This document shows positions 25,267-33,210 of a DNA stretch of 36,606 bases, piece by piece; within the stretch, counting starts at the first letter, position 1; each line of letters begins with the position of its first letter. This stretch comes from Dehalococcoidia bacterium (GTDB lineage Bacteria; Chloroflexota; Dehalococcoidia; Lucifugimonadales; Lucifugimonadaceae). The stretch is from NCBI GenBank assembly GCA_012959765.1, contig DUCO01000011.1, forward strand, positions 1 to 36,606, given 5' to 3'. Under the pieces are notes generated by a model. It saw only the letters and a program-made list of their open reading frames with translations, did no database searches and was not told where the DNA came from. The position numbers were made by a program, and so were the translations under genes.

Positions 25267-25686
25267 ATGTCTTTACCACCGAAGTTATTTCACTTTTCTG
25301 AAGATCCGAACATCGAAGTGTTCGCACCGCGTCCGCGGCCTCTGAATCCGATTACGGGACGCTAGTTGCACGAATCGGTAGTTTGGGCGATAGACGAGTG
25401 GCACTCCCCGATGTACTTCTTCCCACGTGAGTGCCCACGGCTTCTGTTGTGGCCTATCGAGGGTTCGACCGCAGCCGATATTCAGCATTGGATGGGGGAG
25501 TCACCACCAAGAATGGTCGCCTACATAGAATCAGTCTGGGTCGATCGATTTAGCACTTGCCAGCTATACCGATACGAACTGAGAATCATTGAACGACTGC
25601 AAGAAGTCGCACACTCGCTAACTTCTTCGCTTCACTTCTCGGCGATACGATACCGTAACGCCATCGAATGGGACCCGCCTATCTGA
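25267..25686 (+). pseudogene. DUF6886-like protein interrupted by in-frame amber
   Basis: ATG 25267 gives PPKLFHFSEDPNIEVFAPRP then NPITGR, then TAG at 25363-25365, and the same frame continues as LHESVVWAIDEWHSPMYFFP then RECPRLLLWP and ends at 25686. This matches the layout of a small family I associate with DUF6886 (HxSEDP...F.PRP near the start, then WAIDE and PRxCPR). It is 139 codons in total, no frameshift. Family function is unknown. The C-terminal half alone could start at TTG 25366 directly after the stop, but would lack the conserved N-terminal motif. Convergent with the activase gene, 14 nt apart. Confidence 0.72.
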
Positions 25687-25700
25687 ACAACAGCCGACTG

Positions 25701-27335
25701 TTAGGTAGTGTCCATCGACTTGAAGTGGCAGCCTTCAACAAAGAATTCGAAGAAGTCTGGCGCTGTTTCAAGCTCCACATGCTCGATAGTTGCTGTGAGC
25801 TTCTCGATCTCTTCTCGTTTCACAGTCGAAAGAAGCATGATCCCGGCACCTTCGAGCGCCGCGTTGCCAACCTTCTCGACTTTTTCAAGAGGCATATTTG
25901 CGATAAACCCGATATCTATCGCGTTCGACTCATCGACGTAATTGGCGAACCCACCGGCGAGATACAGCTTTTCGAATTTTTCGATCGGAAGCCCATACTC
26001 CCTGAGAACAATTGCCTGACCACAGTAGTTCGCGGCCTTCGCCTGAGCCAGCGCTGAAACATCTGCCCGTGAAATGGTCAGGTTGTTAACCACCGAAAAT
26101 TCGTATTCCTTCGCACCATCGTTGAACTTGCCGAGATCGTTCATCAGATTAGTACGACGTAGTTCTGCAAGCAGGTCGATCAACCCTGATCCGCAGATTC
26201 CAATCGGATCAGCATCCCCGATTACCTGCGAATCCACTTCGCCGGTGTCATTTATCGTCACCCTTTCAACAGCGCCGTCGTATCCAGGCATGCCATAAGT
26301 TACCTCACCACCCTCAAACGCAGGACCGGCAGGGCACGACGCAGCGAGAAGTCGGTCGCGGTTGCCAATAACAACCTCAGTATTGGTTCCAACGTCGACA
26401 AGGATTATCGGCTCGATCTGATCTTCGATTCCAATCGCCAACAGGTCGGCCGCGGTATCTGCTCCCAGATGGGAAGAGATGAGCGGGCCGCCGTAGACGG
26501 TCGCCTTGGGGTGAATCCGGAGTCCAAGCGCAGCAGCAGTGGTCGATAGGGCAGTAGTCGTGCGCTGTTTCGCTCTGAATTCTTCCTCAACGGGGGATCG
26601 GTACGGGCGTTGCCCGATACTCTGTACATCGATACCAAAGAACAGTTCACGCATCGTGGTGTTGCCAACAGCTACGATTTCGAAAATTTGACGCCGGCGA
26701 ATTTTCAGAGCGCGAACCATCTCACCAATCTCAAAGTTGATCGACGAAACCATTACCGCTCGCAGTTCACCGGCATCTTCACCACCGTCATAGACGATGC
26801 GATTCATGATGTCGCTGCCACCGAACCGCTGTGGATTCTCGAACGAAGCCGTGTACTCAGTGTCACCCGATTCGAGATTCACAAGGTTCATTACGACAGT
26901 GGTCGTACCAACATCTATTGCAATTCCGTAGATTGCATCTCGGTACTTGTCCACGACCACAGGACCTTCCGCCCCCCCAACGAACACGACATCGTCTCCA
27001 ACTCTCACGTAGGCCGGATTGATCTCAGTCTCGCGTTTCACTCCGGTGGTGAGTATTCGCGGCTGTCGGCGTAATACGGTGAATTCGATGTCGGCTTCTG
27101 GATCGGCAACACATGCCTGACAGGCGAGCCGATAGTTGCCCCGCAGGAACTTTTCTTCCTCAGTAGTAGTCGTGAGTGCATCCATGCCTTTTCGCACTTC
27201 GACGATACACTCGTGGCACTCCCCGGTTCGGCCACAGGAAGTCGGCACTCTTACTGAAAGAGAGTCAGCAAAGTCGAACAGTGAATCGTTCTTGTTTGCA
27301 TCGAGCTTTTGGGTGTTTAGAAATATAGGGCTCAA
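25701..27335 (-). CDS. 2Fe-2S/ASKHA corrinoid activation protein (DUF4445, RACo-like)
   Basis: 544-aa ATP-dependent reductive activator of corrinoid proteins. Such enzymes bring Co(II) back to Co(I) in methyltransferase systems. The N-terminal ferredoxin domain has Cys34-x5-Cys40-x2-Cys43 and Cys72 (PTSCGRTGECHECIVEV and YRLACQACV). A linker follows, then the ASKHA fold: GIAIDVGTTTVVMNLVNL (phosphate loop), QRFGGSDIMNRIVYDGG, VAVGNTTMRELFFG, ILVDVGTNTEVVIGN, GICGSGLIDLLAEL and LAGGFANYVD. The start is TTG 27335 with GAGG about 10 nt upstream. It ends the corrinoid gene run, 99 nt after the small Cys-rich protein. RamA proteins carry 4Fe-4S clusters at the C-terminus instead, so this is the other type. 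Confidence 0.9.
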   Translation of the reverse strand: MSPIFLNTQKLDANKNDSLFDFADSLSVRVPTSCGRTGECHECIVEVRKGMDALTTTTEEEKFLRGNYRLACQACVADPEADIEFTVLRRQPRILTTGVKRETEINPAYVRVGDDVVFVGGAEGPVVVDKYRDAIYGIAIDVGTTTVVMNLVNLESGDTEYTASFENPQRFGGSDIMNRIVYDGGEDAGELRAVMVSSINFEIGEMVRALKIRRRQIFEIVAVGNTTMRELFFGIDVQSIGQRPYRSPVEEEFRAKQRTTTALSTTAAALGLRIHPKATVYGGPLISSHLGADTAADLLAIGIEDQIEPIILVDVGTNTEVVIGNRDRLLAASCPAGPAFEGGEVTYGMPGYDGAVERVTINDTGEVDSQVIGDADPIGICGSGLIDLLAELRRTNLMNDLGKFNDGAKEYEFSVVNNLTISRADVSALAQAKAANYCGQAIVLREYGLPIEKFEKLYLAGGFANYVDESNAIDIGFIANMPLEKVEKVGNAALEGAGIMLLSTVKREEIEKLTATIEHVELETAPDFFEFFVEGCHFKSMDTT

Positions 27336-27434
27336 GTCGGCAGGGCCTCAAATTTTCGGGAGTGCAGGAGAACTAATCTGGACTTCCCCAGAAAATATAT
27401 TCACACAAAACGGAATTGAACTCGCCGGAACAGG

Positions 27435-27701
27435 CTACGTATCCCAGGCGTCACGATAGTCGATCAGGTCGCTACCGGCGCAAGCAGGCAGCGAAGTCGG
27501 ATCGCTGGTGAAGAACTGGTTGCGGCAGCCGAACTTGGCTGTGCAACGGGAAGCGGCGTCTTTGTAGGGACATCGCGTCTGCATCACTTCGTCAGCGGTT
27601 TCAGCTATATCGCGATAGATGTTGTAGAGGCGATCCAAACTGGCGCGAGCTTTATCGGGATCCATTTTTGTATTCTCATCACGAGCCTGTTCGTTAGCCA
27701 A
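27435..27701 (-). CDS. Small Cys-rich protein of the corrinoid cluster
   Basis: 88 aa, unassigned. The N-terminal half is helical and charged (DPDKARASLDRLYNIYRDIA). The C-terminal half has four Cys in RCPYKDAASRCTAKFGCRNQ and LPACAGSD (Cys44, 53, 59 and 73), close to the count needed for an Fe-S or zinc site. TTG 27701 has GGGAG 7 nt upstream and is the better start; ATG 27665 is in frame. Placed between the corrinoid protein gene (45 nt) and its activase (99 nt), in the same direction, it is a candidate electron-transfer or assembly partner. I have a faint memory of similar small ORFs beside methyltransferase genes but cannot name a family. Confidence 0.65.
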   Translation of the reverse strand: MANEQARDENTKMDPDKARASLDRLYNIYRDIAETADEVMQTRCPYKDAASRCTAKFGCRNQFFTSDPTSLPACAGSDLIDYRDAWDT

Positions 27702-27746
27702 TCGACATCTCCCAGCCCGTTCGAGACACTCACGGTGTTTGAGCGG

Positions 27747-28496
27747 CTAGTCCGAGTTCAATTCTCCCAGAAGCTTGACCAGCTCTTTCGCCTTGTCGAC
27801 AGCATCGACTGCGTTGTCACCGTAGGCGTCGGCACCCATTTCATCGGCGAAATCCTGAGTAACAGGTGCGCCACCAACCATTATCCGAACTTCGTCTCGC
27901 ATACCCATATCTTCAAAAGTCGCGATCGTGCGACCCATGTTAGGCATCGTGGTGGTCAACAGAGCCGACATTCCGACAACGTGCGCTGAGTGCTCTTCAG
28001 CAGCGTCGATGAAATCTTCTGGTGAAGAATCGACACCGATGTCGTGAACAACAAATCCAGCACCACGAAGCATCATGATGCAGAGGTTCTTGCCAATATC
28101 GTGCAGGTCGCCTTTGACGGTTCCCATGATTATAATTCCGGCGGGTTCAGCACCCGAAGCCGAAAGAATCGGCTCGATGTAGGTCATTCCCGCCTTCATT
28201 GCACGAGCAGCAACAAGCACTTCGGGAACGAAGATCAGGTTGTCACGGAACTTCACACCCACGATCGCCATGCCGTTCAGCAAGCCGTCGTCGAGCAGTT
28301 GATTCGCAGTAAAACCTTCGGCCAGTGCTTCCTGCGTAAGCCGATCGACTTCCGTATTGTTACCGACGATCAGCGCGTAAGCCATCTCCTGCATGATCGG
28401 CGCTGTGCCGTCGATTGCTTCGAAGATGTGCTTCCGTTCTCCGGGGTTGGTAACGAACTCGAATTCTCTGGCCAAGCCTTCGTGCGTAATCGGCAT
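27747..28496 (-). CDS. Corrinoid (cobalamin-binding) methyltransferase protein
   Basis: 249 aa, the methyl carrier of a corrinoid methyltransferase system (MtbC/MttC/MtaC type). Residues about 20-110 form the helical cap (B12-binding-2: AYALIVGNNTEVDRLTQEAL, VKFRDNLIFVPEVLVAARAM). The Rossmann cobalamin domain follows with the lower-ligand motif DLHDIG (130-135, His132), VDSSPEDFIDAA, SALLTTTM and MVGGAPVTQDFADEMGADAYG. It binds the cobamide whose Co(I) state accepts a methyl group. ATG 28496 has only a weak GAGA site. Its neighbours, a UroD-type methyltransferase upstream and an activase downstream, make the role clear; the methyl donor is not. Confidence 0.93.
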   Translation of the reverse strand: MPITHEGLAREFEFVTNPGERKHIFEAIDGTAPIMQEMAYALIVGNNTEVDRLTQEALAEGFTANQLLDDGLLNGMAIVGVKFRDNLIFVPEVLVAARAMKAGMTYIEPILSASGAEPAGIIIMGTVKGDLHDIGKNLCIMMLRGAGFVVHDIGVDSSPEDFIDAAEEHSAHVVGMSALLTTTMPNMGRTIATFEDMGMRDEVRIMVGGAPVTQDFADEMGADAYGDNAVDAVDKAKELVKLLGELNSD

Positions 28497-28645
28497 TAAT
28501 TATCTCGAAATGTATGGATACGTGAACTAGTGGGATCGAAGAACAGCGTCGCTGTTCAACCAGTACCAATAAATAATTGTCTCATTGGAATGGCAGAAAA
28601 TGAACTGAATTTTTTTGTGACGGTGTTCTGTAGGTGAATTAAGTC

Positions 28646-29689
28646 TTAGTTTTGACCGCGTTCGGCCACCCAATCTTCAATTGCAATGGGTATCTCAAGT
28701 AAATTTTCCAATTTGGTTTTCAGTGGAATGGCACATTCTGGACCAATCAGTTGAACGCCGGCGTCAAGAGCCGAGAAAACCTCAGCCCGAACCTCTTCAG
28801 GCCCTCTGGCATAGAGCGTAGTTGGGTTATTGATATTTCCCACCAACCGAATCTTGTCGCCAACAGCTGCCATCGCCTCGACCGGGTCGTTCTTGGAATC
28901 AAAATGGAAAGCTGCCATTCCGGTTTCCGCTATGTAAGGCATGCGATCAACCGTTGCGCCACAGATGTGAAGCATGATCGGAACCGAAAGCTCCTCTTCG
29001 AGTTCCTGGTGCATCTCTAGCAAGAATCGCCGGTAGTACTCGGCACTCACAAGGTCACCCGTTGCGTGATCGGGCAGGGTGAGCACGTCGGCACCGGCAT
29101 CGATTTGCGCCTGACCGTAAAGAATGGTGATCTCTTTAAGGGCGTGCAGTGACTTCATCGTCTCGGCAGGGTCATCGACAGTCCCAAGAAGGAACGGCTC
29201 TACACCGAAAACGTGGTAGGCCAGCGTCCACGGTCCCATTGTTTTCCCAACGATCGCAACCTCGTCACCGAACTCTTGCTTAAGGATTCGAATGGAATCG
29301 GTTATCGCCTTGGAATCAGGGTGATCAAGGAAGTCAGACGGGATCTTCACGTCAGATGAATTTTTCCAGATCGGATTCGACATCCTGACCGTTGGCCAGT
29401 TGTCCTTTTGTTCCCACTGCATGTCACATCCGAGAGCCGATGACTCTTGAATGATCGAGAAATAAGGGGCAATAGTGTCGAAGCCCAGTTCGGTGTACGC
29501 CGTAGCGGCCAACCGTGCGTTCATTTCCGCATCTCGGTTGGCATCGGGGAACGGTGCCTCAACGAGGTCCATCAACTCGACGGTTGCAACGTTGGTAGGC
29601 GTGCAAACAGGTGGGCGGTCGACCGGTTCCCCAGCCAATGCTGACATTACTCGTTCACGAGATGTCATTTTTTCAATTACGGGAGACAT
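28646..29689 (-). CDS. UroD/MtaA/CmuA-family corrinoid methyltransferase
   Basis: 347 aa of the uroporphyrinogen decarboxylase-like superfamily, methyltransferase branch. It moves methyl groups between the corrinoid protein and a zinc-bound thiol or other acceptor. The zinc site is visible: His241 and Cys243 in LHICGATVDRMPYIAETG, and Cys319 in GPECAIPL. The N-terminus TSRERVMSALAGEPVDRPPV and the TMGPWTLAYHVFGVEPFLLG segment are family features. True HemE lacks the HxCx motif, so haem synthesis is unlikely. ATG 29689 has AGGAC 6 nt upstream. It is 149 nt upstream of the corrinoid gene. In this setting it may be the methyl-donor side or the acceptor side. Confidence 0.88.
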   Translation of the reverse strand: MSPVIEKMTSRERVMSALAGEPVDRPPVCTPTNVATVELMDLVEAPFPDANRDAEMNARLAATAYTELGFDTIAPYFSIIQESSALGCDMQWEQKDNWPTVRMSNPIWKNSSDVKIPSDFLDHPDSKAITDSIRILKQEFGDEVAIVGKTMGPWTLAYHVFGVEPFLLGTVDDPAETMKSLHALKEITILYGQAQIDAGADVLTLPDHATGDLVSAEYYRRFLLEMHQELEEELSVPIMLHICGATVDRMPYIAETGMAAFHFDSKNDPVEAMAAVGDKIRLVGNINNPTTLYARGPEEVRAEVFSALDAGVQLIGPECAIPLKTKLENLLEIPIAIEDWVAERGQN

Positions 29690-29733
29690 TTATTTGTCCT
29701 GTGGACCATTCGTTATGAGTGGTGACTGAGCTG

Positions 29734-30405
29734 TTAGCTTGAAGCGAATCCGAGTGTTTGTGTATTCATCTGGCCAGCCATTTCGTCGGCTTCAAGTTGT
29801 GCCTCGACGGCGCTTACGTTTCGTGCGAGCGGAAGTATCAGACGAGCAAAATTGTCGTACTTTTTACCGTCTGGGAACGCAAATTTGTTCTTATCTACGC
29901 GCACACAGCCCGAGTAACGCATAAAGCCCCCAACCGCCGCCCGAACTCGCATCTCAGCTCGATCGGATTCGCCTTCTGCCGACACTGTGTAGACGTACTG
30001 GCCGTCTTCATCAGCACCCTCTATGACGAACAGTAGTTTGGTCTTGGTGTCCGGCGCAGTAATTCGGCCCGACGGTAGTTCGGCTGCGGGGTCTTTTTCG
30101 ACCGCCGCAATAAACATAAACCGAAGTGCGCGGTCGACGTACAGATCTGAAATCAGTCGAAGTCGATCTGTGGTTCCTTCAACAGGCTCAACATCGCCGA
30201 GACGAACGCATCGATCACGTATTAGCTCGATACGAGCGTCAATTCCATCGATCGTGCTGTAAGACGAGATGGTCATCACGCCGTTTTTAATGAACAGCCC
30301 GATACTCACATCGTGAAAATGTGGATCCAGCGAGACGAGTTCGATACAGCTTCCGAGTTTCTTTACTTTCTCTGCAACTGTTGATGTGTGCACCAGCGGT
30401 GGCAT
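29734..30405 (-). CDS. Unknown protein of the corrinoid cluster
   Basis: 223 aa, no domain recognised. The chain is mixed alpha/beta with MTISSYSTIDGIDARIELIR (about residues 44-63), LFVIEGADEDGQYVYTVSAE (about 124-143) and the C-terminal KKYDNFARLILPLARNVSAV. There is no signal peptide, membrane segment or Cys cluster (three scattered Cys only). ATG 30405 has GGAG 9 nt upstream, a good start. It sits 44 nt before the UroD-type gene and 49 nt after the homocysteine methyltransferase gene, so it belongs to the same transcript. A structural or substrate-binding part of the methyl-transfer system is possible but unproved. Confidence 0.7.
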   Translation of the reverse strand: MPPLVHTSTVAEKVKKLGSCIELVSLDPHFHDVSIGLFIKNGVMTISSYSTIDGIDARIELIRDRCVRLGDVEPVEGTTDRLRLISDLYVDRALRFMFIAAVEKDPAAELPSGRITAPDTKTKLLFVIEGADEDGQYVYTVSAEGESDRAEMRVRAAVGGFMRYSGCVRVDKNKFAFPDGKKYDNFARLILPLARNVSAVEAQLEADEMAGQMNTQTLGFASS

Positions 30406-30454
30406 CGATTATTACTCCAGACAGCCCAACAGGTTACTTACGGCGTGGTGTTAG

Positions 30455-31351
30455 CTACGCTCGCACAGATTGTACGAGAGCGCGGATGTGATCGGCAGTG
30501 GTTCCGCAGCATCCACCGAGGATATTTATCGGAAGATCAGCCAGCTTGCGGTAGTGCTCAGCCATAAATTCGGGTGTATCGAGGTAGCAGGTTTCACCGT
30601 TACGTATCACCGGCATGCCGGCATTCGATTGCACAACAAGGTACTTATCGGTGACTGCTCGCATTCGGGTCGCAATCTCCACCATTTTGTCGATACTAAG
30701 GCCGCAGTTTGTGCCAACAATATCGGCACCGGCTTCTTCCAAGCCTTCAACAGCCTGTTCCGGAGTTACGCCCATCATCGTGAAGTAGCCGCGCGGTCCC
30801 TTATCGAACACCATCGTTGCCATCACAACAAGTTTGGTTGCATCTTTGGCTGCACGAACTGCAATTGCAGCTTCTTCGATAGCCAGCTGAGTTTCGATCA
30901 TCACAGCATCGGCGCCGCCATCTTCGAAAGCCTTCGACATCACGGCAAACGTGTCGTAAAGCTCATCTTCCGTCGCAGTTCCAAGTGGTTCGATGAATTC
31001 ACCGGTTGGACCAATTGAACCTGAAACGAACTTTCCTTCTGGCGCTGCGGCTCGAGCCAGTTCGGCAGCTGCACGGTTCAGTTCATACAAACGCTCTTCA
31101 GCGCCGTAACGCTTGAGCATGAACTTGTTGCCACCAAACGTGTTTGTCAGAACTATGTCCGACCCAGCGTCAAAGTAATGCTGTGCCATGCCCTGAACCG
31201 TTTCGGGGCTATCGGCATTCATCAGTTCAGGACTTGCACCCGGTTCGAGACCGTTGTTCTGAAGGTAGGTTCCAGTTGCACCATCGAATATCAGCGTGTC
31301 GCCCGCTGCAAGTCGATCAAGAATGCCCGGTTTTCCGTCAGAAACTGCCAA
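30455..31351 (-). CDS. Homocysteine S-methyltransferase family protein
   Basis: 298-aa zinc TIM barrel (Pfam S-methyl_trans). It would transfer a methyl group to homocysteine to make methionine, or act on a related thiol. IFDGATGTYLQ opens the barrel. The zinc Cys triad is Cys216 (GTNCGLS) with Cys281 and Cys282 (LGGCCGTT), complete. SGSIGPTGEFI and VMIETQLAIEEA are also typical. No cobalamin domain is fused, so it would use the separate corrinoid protein in the cluster or a methylated donor directly. The start is TTG 31351 with GGAG 7 nt upstream. It suggests that methyl groups enter methionine metabolism here. Confidence 0.9.
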   Translation of the reverse strand: MAVSDGKPGILDRLAAGDTLIFDGATGTYLQNNGLEPGASPELMNADSPETVQGMAQHYFDAGSDIVLTNTFGGNKFMLKRYGAEERLYELNRAAAELARAAAPEGKFVSGSIGPTGEFIEPLGTATEDELYDTFAVMSKAFEDGGADAVMIETQLAIEEAAIAVRAAKDATKLVVMATMVFDKGPRGYFTMMGVTPEQAVEGLEEAGADIVGTNCGLSIDKMVEIATRMRAVTDKYLVVQSNAGMPVIRNGETCYLDTPEFMAEHYRKLADLPINILGGCCGTTADHIRALVQSVRA

Positions 31352-31445
31352 GTGATTTCTCCAAGCTGTTAGTCGTTCTATCGATTGTTATCGAATTAGA
31401 TGCCGAATAGATAAAAAGATCCGATGTAAATAAATGTAGTACCGA

Positions 31446-31784
31446 TTACGATTCAACCCAATGGTCAATTGCACCCGGTTTAGGGTCTCTCGTGCCGTCG
31501 GATTGCATTTTGAGAATTCGTAGGATGAAGTTGGTGGGTATCTGCTCGAGCTTGATCGCAACAGATTCCGCCGAATCGGTAGCAGTGCCTTCTACATCTG
31601 AGTAAGGTCCGAAATCCCACGAATCCAGATATTCGTCAGTTCCCTGACTTCCGTCCTTCATCGCCACAGCATCTGCGGCTTTCTGAAACCGGTCGTCCAG
31701 CGGCCTCGAAACGCGGCCATCGTCGTCTTCCGCCTGAACCTGAACAGGAATTTCTTTCCAGTACATAACCCGTACGCGCGCCAT
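31446..31784 (-). CDS. Virulence_fact domain protein
   Basis: 112-aa small protein matching the so-called virulence factor domain (PF13769): MARVRVMYWKEIPVQVQAED at the start, SRPLDDRFQKAADAVAMKDG and GTDEYLDSWDFGPYSDVEGT. Its name is historical; I know of no proved function. From memory, homologues occur next to methylenetetrahydrofolate reductase and corrinoid methyltransferase genes in other bacteria. The open frame extends to a start at 31820, but ATG 31784 matches the family start. It is the first gene of the leftward methyl-transfer run, 94 nt before the homocysteine methyltransferase gene. Confidence 0.75.
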   Translation of the reverse strand: MARVRVMYWKEIPVQVQAEDDDGRVSRPLDDRFQKAADAVAMKDGSQGTDEYLDSWDFGPYSDVEGTATDSAESVAIKLEQIPTNFILRILKMQSDGTRDPKPGAIDHWVES

Positions 31785-31942
31785 CTTCGTCGCCTGTTCT
31801 TTCAAATTGCCGAACCGCAAACATTGAATTGACCAATAATCGTAGCATCGTGATCGTGCTTCGTTCGTTCAATCGGCGCAAAATCTCATAGTCGCCTATA
31901 TCCTCGCATTGCCATTCAACACCAAAAAGGAGTCACCAGTAA

Positions 31943-32944
31943 GTGGCTGACAAAGCATTGCACTCACAAGATTCGAACGACACGATCAAGGTCGTGGTGC
32001 CTGATGACGACCCGCCGGTATTCGCCGATTCAGCTGCCCTGGCTCGACTCAGCCGAATTCGTAATGTCGAAGTTGAATCGTTTTTTGAACGACCCGGCAG
32101 CCCATATGATCTAATCGAACGCATTTCAGGGGCTCACACACTGATAGTCGCTCGAACCACGACTCGAGTCACCAACAACATCCTCGAAGCCGTTGTTCCG
32201 GATCTGAAACATATCGCTATATGGGGTACAGCAGCCGACCACATAGCGCTTGAATCGGCGCGTCGGCTCGGCGTAGTTGTCACCAATACCCCCAATGCCG
32301 CCACAGTTGCCGTAGCCGAACACGCTCTTGCGCTACTCATGTCGCTGGCAAGGAAAATCCCACAGCTCGATCTTCGAGTGAGGGAAGGGGAGTGGCCAGG
32401 CGGACAACTAACCCAATTGGCGGGGAAAACACTGGGTATAGTCGGAACCGGTGTGGTTGGAGTACGGCTGGCGCGCATTGCTGAAGGAATTGGCATGCGA
32501 ATCCTGGTGAGTTCACTCAGCGAAACATTCACAAATGGTGAAAATTCGAACTGGACCGAAGTCAGTTTTTCAGAACTGCTGGCAAATTCAGATGCGGTAT
32601 CTGTTCACGCTCGACTCACGCCGCAGACCCGTTTCATGTTCGGGGCACTGGAATTTTCCCGAATGAAGCCAACCGCGCTCTTCGTTAATACGGCACGTGG
32701 CCAATTGGTAAATTCCCGAGCTCTTGCCGAAGCACTGGCAAATGAAACGATCGCAGGAGCCGCTCTCGACGTGTTTAATAACGAACCGTTGGACCGAAAT
32801 TCATTACTCGCACAGCTGCCGAACATCATACTCACGCCACACATAGCCGCAAACACAGGCGAGGCCCTAAACGTTTCACTGAATATGGTCGTCGATAACG
32901 TGATCGACTATCTTCAGGGTCGCGTACGCCATAAGGTCAGTTAA
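31943..32944 (+). CDS. D-isomer-specific 2-hydroxyacid dehydrogenase
   Basis: 333-aa NAD-dependent dehydrogenase, second of this family in the window and only distantly similar to the first. The NAD loop is GIVGTGVVGVRLA. Catalytic residues are Arg in VNTARGQLVN, Glu in LDVFNNEPL and His in TPHIAANTG. The start is GTG 31943; AAGGAG (31927-31932) lies 10 nt upstream. It is divergent from the corrinoid cluster, sharing a 158-nt intergenic region (31785-31942) with the Virulence_fact gene. Substrate unknown. Confidence 0.92.
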   Translation: MADKALHSQDSNDTIKVVVPDDDPPVFADSAALARLSRIRNVEVESFFERPGSPYDLIERISGAHTLIVARTTTRVTNNILEAVVPDLKHIAIWGTAADHIALESARRLGVVVTNTPNAATVAVAEHALALLMSLARKIPQLDLRVREGEWPGGQLTQLAGKTLGIVGTGVVGVRLARIAEGIGMRILVSSLSETFTNGENSNWTEVSFSELLANSDAVSVHARLTPQTRFMFGALEFSRMKPTALFVNTARGQLVNSRALAEALANETIAGAALDVFNNEPLDRNSLLAQLPNIILTPHIAANTGEALNVSLNMVVDNVIDYLQGRVRHKVS

Positions 32945-32992
32945 TCTGGCGACGTTCCACCTGTTGGTTGAGCCATAAGTCTTCGCAAACCG

Positions 32993-33022
32993 TTGACACT
33001 TTGAACTACCCCTTCATATAAT
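32993..33022 (+). promoter_or_regulatory. Consensus sigma-70 promoter of the substrate-binding protein gene
   Basis: TTGACA at 32993-32998 and TATAAT at 33017-33022, both exact consensus, with an 18-nt spacer. Transcription would begin near 33029, leaving a 5' leader of about 180 nt before the TTG start at 33211. The rest of 32945-33210 shows no gene. Confidence 0.85.
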
Positions 33023-33210
33023 CTGACGACTTAGTTTCATGCGATAGCTAGAAGTCTGTTTCTTGGCAACGCGCGTTTATCCGTGTGTGGCCTGTGTACA
33101 AACGTTCCATCTTCATATGAAACTGCGATACGACGTGGTGACCAGACTTTATGTTTGGTTTCCTGACAAGACCCAAACGTGGGGTCATTGCACGTCTGAG
33201 GAGGAAATTT

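Noticed and set aside
2377-25686. Genome-wide reassignment of TAG
   Set aside because: TAG is the normal end of several intact genes here (DUF362, aldo/keto reductase, glycerate kinase, first M20, cupin) and also of the lhgO-like gene itself. One break is TAA, which no amber system would explain.
27747-28645. Cobalamin riboswitch upstream of the corrinoid genes
   Set aside because: I looked for a B12-box-like element before the UroD-type and corrinoid genes and upstream of the Virulence_fact gene, and saw none.
28646-29689. HemE (haem pathway uroporphyrinogen decarboxylase)
   Set aside because: The HxCG...C zinc site and the corrinoid neighbours place it in the methyltransferase branch.
30470-31018. 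182-aa plus-strand ORF
   Set aside because: It is antisense to the homocysteine methyltransferase gene; His/Cys-rich composition is a shadow of the real frame.
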